A stretch of 64,000 nt of DNA from Fulvivirga lutea (GTDB lineage Bacteria; Bacteroidota; Bacteroidia; Cytophagales; Cyclobacteriaceae), in the NCBI RefSeq assembly GCF_017068455.1, contig NZ_CP070608.1:730501-794500 (forward strand). Direction: 5' to 3'. Under the pieces are notes generated by a model. The model saw only the letters and a list, made by a program, of their open reading frames with translations. It was not told where the DNA came from and ran no database searches. The translations under genes and the position numbers were made by a program. Every line of letters begins with the position of its first letter. Position 1 is the first letter of the stretch. Of the stretch, positions 58,916 through 64,000 are shown piece by piece.

Positions 58916-60286
58916 ATGAGTGCAGTAGATTACATTAAGGATAACAAACAAAAATTTTTAGACGAACTTTTCGATTTATTAAGAATCCCATCAGTAAGTG
59001 CAGATCCTGCTTACAAAAATGATGTGTTAAAAACAGCAGAATTTGTAAAAGAGAGCCTTGAGAAAGCAGGTGTAGATAAAGCAGAAATCTGTAAAACGGC
59101 AGGTTATCCTATAGTTTATGGTGAAAAAATGGTTGACCCTAACTTGCCAACAGTGTTGGTGTATGGTCATTACGATGTTCAGCCAGCAGACCCATTGGAA
59201 CTGTGGGACTCCCCTGCTTTTGAACCAGTAATTAAGAATGATAAAATCTATGCACGTGGCGCTTGTGACGACAAAGGCCAGATGTATATGCATGTGAAAG
59301 CCTTTGAAGCCATGATGAATACTGGTGGTGTAGCTTGCAACGTTAAATTTATGATTGAAGGTGAAGAGGAAGTTGGATCTGAAAATCTTGAAATATTCGT
59401 AAAAGAAAATAGAGAAAAGCTTGCCGCTGATGTAATTCTTATTTCAGATACATCAATGATCTCTTTGGACACACCATCTATTACAGTTGGTTTAAGAGGG
59501 CTAAGTTATTTACAAGTAGAAGTGACTGGTCCTAACAGAGACCTTCATTCAGGAGTATATGGCGGAGCTGTAGCAAATCCAATTAATGAGTTGTGCAAAA
59601 TGATTGCCTCTCTTAAAGATGATAAGAATAGAATCACCATACCTGGTTTCTATGATAAAGTAGCAGAATTAACTGCTGATGAGAGAAAGGCATTGAACGA
59701 AGCTCCGTTCGATCTGGATGAATACAAAAAAGACTTGAATATTGAAGATATCAGTGGTGAAGATGGTTATACTACTTTAGAAAGATCTGGTATCAGACCG
59801 ACATTAGATGTCAACGGAATTTGGGGTGGTTACATTGGTGAAGGTGCGAAAACTGTTCTTCCATCAAAGGCTTATGCAAAAATTTCTATGCGATTAGTCC
59901 CTAATCAGGTTTCAGATGAAATAACAGAACTTTTCGAGAAGCATTTCAAAAGCATTGCACCAAAATCGGTAAAAGTGAAAGTAACACCGCATCACGGTGG
60001 TGAACCAGCTGTTACTCCTACTGATTCAGTGGCATACGCAGCAGCAAGCGATGCATTTGTTGAGGCTTGGGGTAAAGAACCAATTCCTACGAGAGATGGA
60101 GGTAGTATTCCAATTGTTTCCCTTTTTAAAGAGGAGTTAGGTTTAGATACGGTGCTTATGGGCTTTGGTCTGGATTCAGATGCCATCCACTCACCAAATG
60201 AGCATTATGGAGTGACCAATTTTATGAAGGGGATTGAGACTATTACGCTCTTCTACAAGCATTTCGCTGCTAAGAGTAAGAATTAA
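58916..60286 (+). CDS. M20 family dipeptidase (CNDP/PepV-like)
   Basis: This 456-residue protein has M20 metal ligands and catalytic residues in order: His85 and Asp87 in YGHYDVQPAD, Asp118/119 in ARGACDDKGQ, Glu150-152 in IEGEEEVGSENL (catalytic base and ligand), and a C-terminal ligand His in SDAIHSPNEHYG. There is no signal peptide, so it is cytosolic and cleaves dipeptides. A typical promoter lies upstream, and the gene is probably monocistronic. A nested inverted-repeat element follows it. Confidence 0.93.
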   Translation: MSAVDYIKDNKQKFLDELFDLLRIPSVSADPAYKNDVLKTAEFVKESLEKAGVDKAEICKTAGYPIVYGEKMVDPNLPTVLVYGHYDVQPADPLELWDSPAFEPVIKNDKIYARGACDDKGQMYMHVKAFEAMMNTGGVACNVKFMIEGEEEVGSENLEIFVKENREKLAADVILISDTSMISLDTPSITVGLRGLSYLQVEVTGPNRDLHSGVYGGAVANPINELCKMIASLKDDKNRITIPGFYDKVAELTADERKALNEAPFDLDEYKKDLNIEDISGEDGYTTLERSGIRPTLDVNGIWGGYIGEGAKTVLPSKAYAKISMRLVPNQVSDEITELFEKHFKSIAPKSVKVKVTPHHGGEPAVTPTDSVAYAAASDAFVEAWGKEPIPTRDGGSIPIVSLFKEELGLDTVLMGFGLDSDAIHSPNEHYGVTNFMKGIETITLFYKHFAAKSKN

Positions 60287-60292
60287 TTAAAA

Positions 60293-60419
60293 GGAGCTGT
60301 TTCAAAAGACTGTCGTCATTGCGAACGGAGTGAAGCAATCTTGATAATAGCATCTGAATTGACGTTGAGATCGCTTCGTAACCTCGCGATGACGTGATTA
60401 TATGTTTTGAAACAGCTCC
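60293..60419. repeat. Nested inverted-repeat element (127 bp), MITE- or REP-like
   Basis: Outer arms are perfect 15-bp inverted repeats, GGAGCTGTTTCAAAA (60293-60307) and its complement (60405-60419). Inside lie shorter inverted repeats: CGTCATTGCGA (60314-60324) with TCGCGATGACG (60384-60394), one mismatch, and GAAGCAATCT with AGATCGCTTC. The internal string resembles the widespread bacterial repeat GTCATTGCGAA..GAAGCAATC. The whole can fold into a long hairpin and lies between two convergent genes, so it may also act as a bidirectional terminator. Confidence 0.85.
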
Positions 60420-60434
60420 ATCTTCTAAACCATT

Positions 60435-61856
60435 CTAATTCCACCCACCACCAAGAGCGCGGTAGATATTTACTCTCGCCTGCATTTGTTGCATTTTCGT
60501 TTCAATCAGATCAAAACGTGATTCCAATGCCTCTCTTTGAGTCAGCAATACCTCCATATAATCTGCCCGGGCGGAACGGAACAGGTTATTGGAGATAATT
60601 ACCGACTCTTCTAATGCCTGTACCTGACTTACGATTAGATCGTAGCTGTTTTGTAGGTTCTCAACATTCGATAGTTGATTAACCACTTCGATATAGGCAT
60701 TCAAGATGGTTTGCTCGTATCTAATAATCGCTTGTATCTGACGGGCATTCGCATTCTGATATTCAGCCTTTATCGCATTTCTGTTAATCAAGGGTGAAGC
60801 CAGATCACCTACTAAAGCATACATCAATGACTCCGGAGTCTTTACAAAATAAGATGGATTGAAAGCTTGAAACCCTATGCCGGCTTGTAGACCTACAGAA
60901 GGATAAAACTTTGCTTTAGCAGATTTGATATCAAGTTTAGAAGCTTGTAGCTCTAGCTCAGCCTGTCTAATATCAGGGCGGTTATCCAGAAGCTGAGCTG
61001 GTAATCCATAGCGAATTCCGTCAGGCGATAACTCATCGAAATTATCAACATTAATGGTAATACGCTGCGGGTACCTGCCCACAAGGAAATTAATCTCATT
61101 CTCCACTTCAATAATGTTTTGCTGAATTTCAAATTGCAGACTTTTAGTCTTGGCAACCTGAGCTTCAAACCGTTTTACTGCTAATTCAGTAACTCTGGCT
61201 GACTCTTTTTGCAGTTTCACCACAGTCAATGCATCAGATTGAATTTGAATGTTCTGTTTAACGATATCTAGCTGCTTGTTTAAAGCAAGCAGTTCATAAT
61301 AGTTAGAGGCTATTTCAGCAATGAGGTTAGTAACCAAAAAATTACGACCTTCCATCGAAGCCAGATAGCGTTTATATGTGGCAGCTTTTGCATTCCGCAG
61401 CTTCTTCCATACGTCAATTTCCCATGAAGCATAAGCTCCGAGATACATATCGCCCAAAGGCTCTGGAAACTCCTTCCCCGGCTTGATTTCAGTGGTAGCT
61501 TCTAAAGCTCCATTTCTGGTATATCTACCTACTTTATCAACTCCACCTCCAGCGCCAATATCAACAAAAGGCAAATATTCCCCTTTTCTTGCTTTCACTT
61601 CATTGCGGGTCATTTCAACTTCCTGAAGGACAATATTCAACTCCTGATTATTAACTAGTGCTTCATCAATCAAACCAGCCAGCAAAGGATCATCGAAATA
61701 TGTCCTCCAACTTGTTCTGGCAGAGTTCAGCGTATCGCTACTTGCTTTGATATAACTTTCTGGAGTAGTTGTATTTACTTCCCGTTTTGTTAATTCAGGT
61801 ACACAGCCACTAACAAAAACAGCAAGCACCACGATACCAAATATTTTATTTCCCAT
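60435..61856 (-). CDS. RND efflux outer-membrane lipoprotein (OprM/NodT family)
   Basis: This 473-residue protein has a lipoprotein signal MGNKIFGIVVLAVFVSGC (lipobox Cys18), and two OEP domains typical of TolC-like channels, with repeated NNQELNIVLQEVEMTRNEVKARKGEYLPFVDIGAGGG and LLDNRPDIRQAELELQASKLDIKSAKAKFYPSVGL blocks. It forms the outer-membrane duct of the efflux pump. The start overlaps the upstream pump gene's stop by 11 nt on the minus strand, so they are one operon. The membrane-fusion gene would lie beyond the window. Confidence 0.93.
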   Translation of the reverse strand: MGNKIFGIVVLAVFVSGCVPELTKREVNTTTPESYIKASSDTLNSARTSWRTYFDDPLLAGLIDEALVNNQELNIVLQEVEMTRNEVKARKGEYLPFVDIGAGGGVDKVGRYTRNGALEATTEIKPGKEFPEPLGDMYLGAYASWEIDVWKKLRNAKAATYKRYLASMEGRNFLVTNLIAEIASNYYELLALNKQLDIVKQNIQIQSDALTVVKLQKESARVTELAVKRFEAQVAKTKSLQFEIQQNIIEVENEINFLVGRYPQRITINVDNFDELSPDGIRYGLPAQLLDNRPDIRQAELELQASKLDIKSAKAKFYPSVGLQAGIGFQAFNPSYFVKTPESLMYALVGDLASPLINRNAIKAEYQNANARQIQAIIRYEQTILNAYIEVVNQLSNVENLQNSYDLIVSQVQALEESVIISNNLFRSARADYMEVLLTQREALESRFDLIETKMQQMQARVNIYRALGGGWN

Positions 61857-64000
61857 TGTCTTCTACATTTTTTGTTAATACTTCCTGCCCTTTCCAATAA
61901 GAGGCTTTGCTTAGCTTTTCCTGTTCCTGAATGGTTCGGATATATTCTTCAGAAAGTGGTTCGTGATCCTGATCCTTGATGAAGTCTCTACCTTCAGCCA
62001 TTTTACCAAAGATGTAGTACAGACCGGGGATGATGATCACCCCGAAAATGGTACCGATAAGCATACCACCCATGGCCGATGATCCGATCGTACGATTACC
62101 GACCGCACCTGCACCGGTAGATAAAACAAGTGGAATTAATCCGGCAATAAAGGCAAAAGAGGTCATTAAAATAGGTCTGAATCGAACCTTGGCTCCTTCT
62201 ACTGCTGCTTCAAAGATGGTTGCTCCCTGACGGTTTTTTTGAACTGCAAACTCTACAATCAATACTGCGTTTTTACCCAACAAACCCACCAGCATGATGA
62301 GACCTACCTGAGCGTAGACATCATTAGCCAGCCCCATAGCTTTCAAAAGCATGAATGAACCAAATATCCCGACAGGTAATGAAAAGATTACAGCCAGCGG
62401 CAGAATAAAACTTTCGTATTGCGCTGCTAGCACGAGGTATACGAAAATGAGTACTACAATAAAAATAAATAAAGCTTCATTGCCTCGCTGGGCTTCATCA
62501 AATGACAAATCTTCCCACGCGATATCGTAACCACGAGGTAATGTTGAAGCTGCTACTTCTTTGATCGCATTGATGGCGTCTCCTGTGGTATAACCTTCTG
62601 CCGGCAAGCCCCGGATAGAGGCTGAATTATACAGGTTGTATCTTGTGATCTCATTAGGCCCTTGTCTCTTCACCAACTTCATGAATGAACTGTAGGGTAC
62701 CATCTCTCCATGTTCGTTTTTCACAAACAGCTCGTTGAGATCGGAAGGATACCTTCTGTATTCCGGTCCGGACTGCACATATACTTTGAAGAACCGACCA
62801 AAACGTATGAAGCCCTGTTCGTAAGTACTGCCGATCATGATATTCAGGTTTTCCATGGCTTTACCAATAGAAACACCCTTTTGCATGGCAACTTGATTGT
62901 CAATCTCCAGCTCATATTGGGGATAATTGGCAGCAAAAAATGTGAAGAGTCCGGTTATTTCTTTCCGTTCCTTCAAAGCGGCCATAAAGTTGTTATTGAT
63001 CTTTTCAAACTCCTGATAGTCAGTCGAGTTAGTTTTATCAATCATGCGCATGGAAAACCCACCAGACGATCCAAAACCCGGCACTGCCGGAGGCTCAAAG
63101 AACTCAACAATGGCTCCCAGGTCCCGCGTTTTCTCCTCCAATTCCTCCATGATCTCATGCACGGACTCATCACGATCCGACCAATTCTTCAGGTTGATCA
63201 GACAAGTGCCTGCGTTGGACCCACGACCTTCAGTCATAATTTCATAGCCCGCAAGAGCTGAAACAGATTCTACTCCTTCAATTTCTTCACAGATGCGCTG
63301 AAGCTCCAAGGCTACTTTGTTGGTTCTTTCCAATGTTGCACCGGGAGGTGTCTGAATAATCGCATAAATGGTTCCCTGATCCTCGTTAGGAATGAAGCCG
63401 GAAGGTAGCACCTGATTTTCAAAGAATATTCCTAAACAAAAAACACCCAATACAGCAAACGTCACGACCTTGCGATTGACGATTACCTTCAGTAAGCCAA
63501 CATACTTGCCTGTCAACTTATCAAAACCTGAATTAAAGCCGGACAAGGCCCTTGTCATCAACGATTTTTTCTTTGGTTTGCCATGATTGTTTTTCAACAA
63601 CATAGCGCACAATACTGGTGTAAGGGTTAGCGCAACTATGGCTGAAAGTATGATGGAGCTACCCATTGTTATTGAAAACTGACGATAGAAAGTGCCCACC
63701 GGTCCCGGCATAAATGTGATAGGCAGAAACACAGAAACCATCACCAATGTGATAGCAATGATTGCACCGCTGATTTCGCCCATAACCTGTTTCACTGCTT
63801 TGTATGGTGAGATGTTTTTCTCTTCCATTTTGGCATGCACTGCCTCAACCACCACGATGGCATCGTCAACCACAATACCGATAGCCAACACCATGGCGAA
63901 TAAGGTGATCAGGTTTATGGATAGGCCAAAAACCTGCAGGATAAAGAAAGTACCAATGAGTGAAACAGGAACCGCAATGATTGGAATGAGTGTTGATCGC
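61846..64000 (-). CDS. RND multidrug efflux pump, inner-membrane HAE1 (AcrB-type), C-terminal two thirds
   Basis: The frame is open through the right edge of the window: upstream codons read IPIIAVPVSLIGTFFILQ then VFGLSINLITLFAMVLAIG, which match the AcrB helix region, so the true start is beyond 64000. About 718 residues are present of an expected ~1040. Proton-relay residues are Asp-Asp in IVVDDAIVVVEAVHAK and Lys in GLLGKNAVLIVEFAVQ. It exports drugs, detergents or lipids in exchange for protons, with the outer-membrane lipoprotein encoded next to it. The stop overlaps that gene by 11 nt. Confidence 0.93.
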   Translation of the reverse strand, partial: RSTLIPIIAVPVSLIGTFFILQVFGLSINLITLFAMVLAIGIVVDDAIVVVEAVHAKMEEKNISPYKAVKQVMGEISGAIIAITLVMVSVFLPITFMPGPVGTFYRQFSITMGSSIILSAIVALTLTPVLCAMLLKNNHGKPKKKSLMTRALSGFNSGFDKLTGKYVGLLKVIVNRKVVTFAVLGVFCLGIFFENQVLPSGFIPNEDQGTIYAIIQTPPGATLERTNKVALELQRICEEIEGVESVSALAGYEIMTEGRGSNAGTCLINLKNWSDRDESVHEIMEELEEKTRDLGAIVEFFEPPAVPGFGSSGGFSMRMIDKTNSTDYQEFEKINNNFMAALKERKEITGLFTFFAANYPQYELEIDNQVAMQKGVSIGKAMENLNIMIGSTYEQGFIRFGRFFKVYVQSGPEYRRYPSDLNELFVKNEHGEMVPYSSFMKLVKRQGPNEITRYNLYNSASIRGLPAEGYTTGDAINAIKEVAASTLPRGYDIAWEDLSFDEAQRGNEALFIFIVVLIFVYLVLAAQYESFILPLAVIFSLPVGIFGSFMLLKAMGLANDVYAQVGLIMLVGLLGKNAVLIVEFAVQKNRQGATIFEAAVEGAKVRFRPILMTSFAFIAGLIPLVLSTGAGAVGNRTIGSSAMGGMLIGTIFGVIIIPGLYYIFGKMAEGRDFIKDQDHEPLSEEYIRTIQEQEKLSKASYWKGQEVLTKNVEDNGK

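Noticed and set aside
1-64000. CRISPR array, tRNA, rRNA, insertion sequence or prophage
   Set aside because: No regularly spaced repeats, no recognisable T-arm/anticodon patterns, no transposase, integrase or phage structural genes were seen.

Overview
This is a compact, gene-dense, AT-rich (about 40% GC by eye) chromosomal window from a member of the Bacteroidota, most likely a marine Cytophagales-type bacterium (Fulvivirga/Roseivirga/Marivirga-like; inference). The evidence is the family content (DUF6702, DUF6265, DUF6503-like, a DUF5117-type metalloprotease, reg_prop/Y_Y_Y propeller proteins, TPR sensor proteins, solitary FtsX/MacB-like permeases, HAE1 RND pump), rare Shine-Dalgarno sequences, and promoter boxes of the Bacteroidota TTG-N19..21-TAnnTTTG type. 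No rRNA, tRNA, CRISPR array, insertion sequence or prophage was recognised. Most genes are chromosomal housekeeping or envelope genes.

Layout. 1-4.7 kb: end of a type III polyketide synthase and its methyltransferase, two overlapping tiny single-helix membrane proteins, and a large secreted BNR/VPS10-like propeller protein. 4.75-12 kb: nitroreductase, secreted M14 carboxypeptidase, photolyase/cryptochrome-related protein, DinB-like protein and DNA polymerase I. 12-16.2 kb: TPR/HisKA membrane protein, secreted M28 peptidase and a PLP-dependent serine/threonine dehydratase. 16.2-18 kb: a three-gene hipB-hipS-hipT toxin-antitoxin island with three operators exactly 60 bp apart; it is bordered by a duplicated 3' end of an M1 peptidase gene. 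18-23.5 kb: two tandem M1 peptidase paralogues, HupE/UreJ-like and DUF6702 proteins. 23.4-30.5 kb: 2H phosphoesterase, lipoproteins, oxyR with a Cys/Met-metabolism PLP enzyme, a LuxR-type regulator, a degenerate receiver, two paralogous small proteins and rluD. 30.5-39.8 kb: ABC-type permease, metzincin-like protease, an ECF sigma-TM protein-TonB operon, DUF6265 lipoprotein, AraC regulator and DUF389 protein. 39.9-46.3 kb: MORN-type lipoprotein, Hsp20, HtrA-type protease, DsrE-like protein, glycosyltransferase, endonuclease III and a second ECF sigma factor with a small putative regulator. 46.5-51.2 kb: acidic small protein, uvrA and gdhA. 51.2-60.3 kb: a tightly packed five-gene cluster (kinase-less propeller sensor, lipoprotein, class V aminotransferase-like enzyme, PagL-like outer-membrane deacylase, PAS histidine kinase), then an M20 dipeptidase. 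60.3-64 kb: a nested inverted-repeat element and an RND efflux outer-membrane factor with its inner-membrane pump, which runs off the window end.

How it works together. Three DNA-repair functions (photolyase-like protein, Pol I, UvrA) plus Nth are spread through the window, each beside unrelated genes. Several secreted peptidases (M14, M28, two M1, the DUF5117-type protease) and the cytosolic M20 dipeptidase suit a protein-degrading marine lifestyle. The strongest unusual features are the HipBST-like island with its periodic operators and flanking gene-end duplication, the two overlapping micro-membrane proteins, the photolyase-like protein lacking the CxxC iron-sulfur ligands, and the small paralogous proteins near 28.4 kb.
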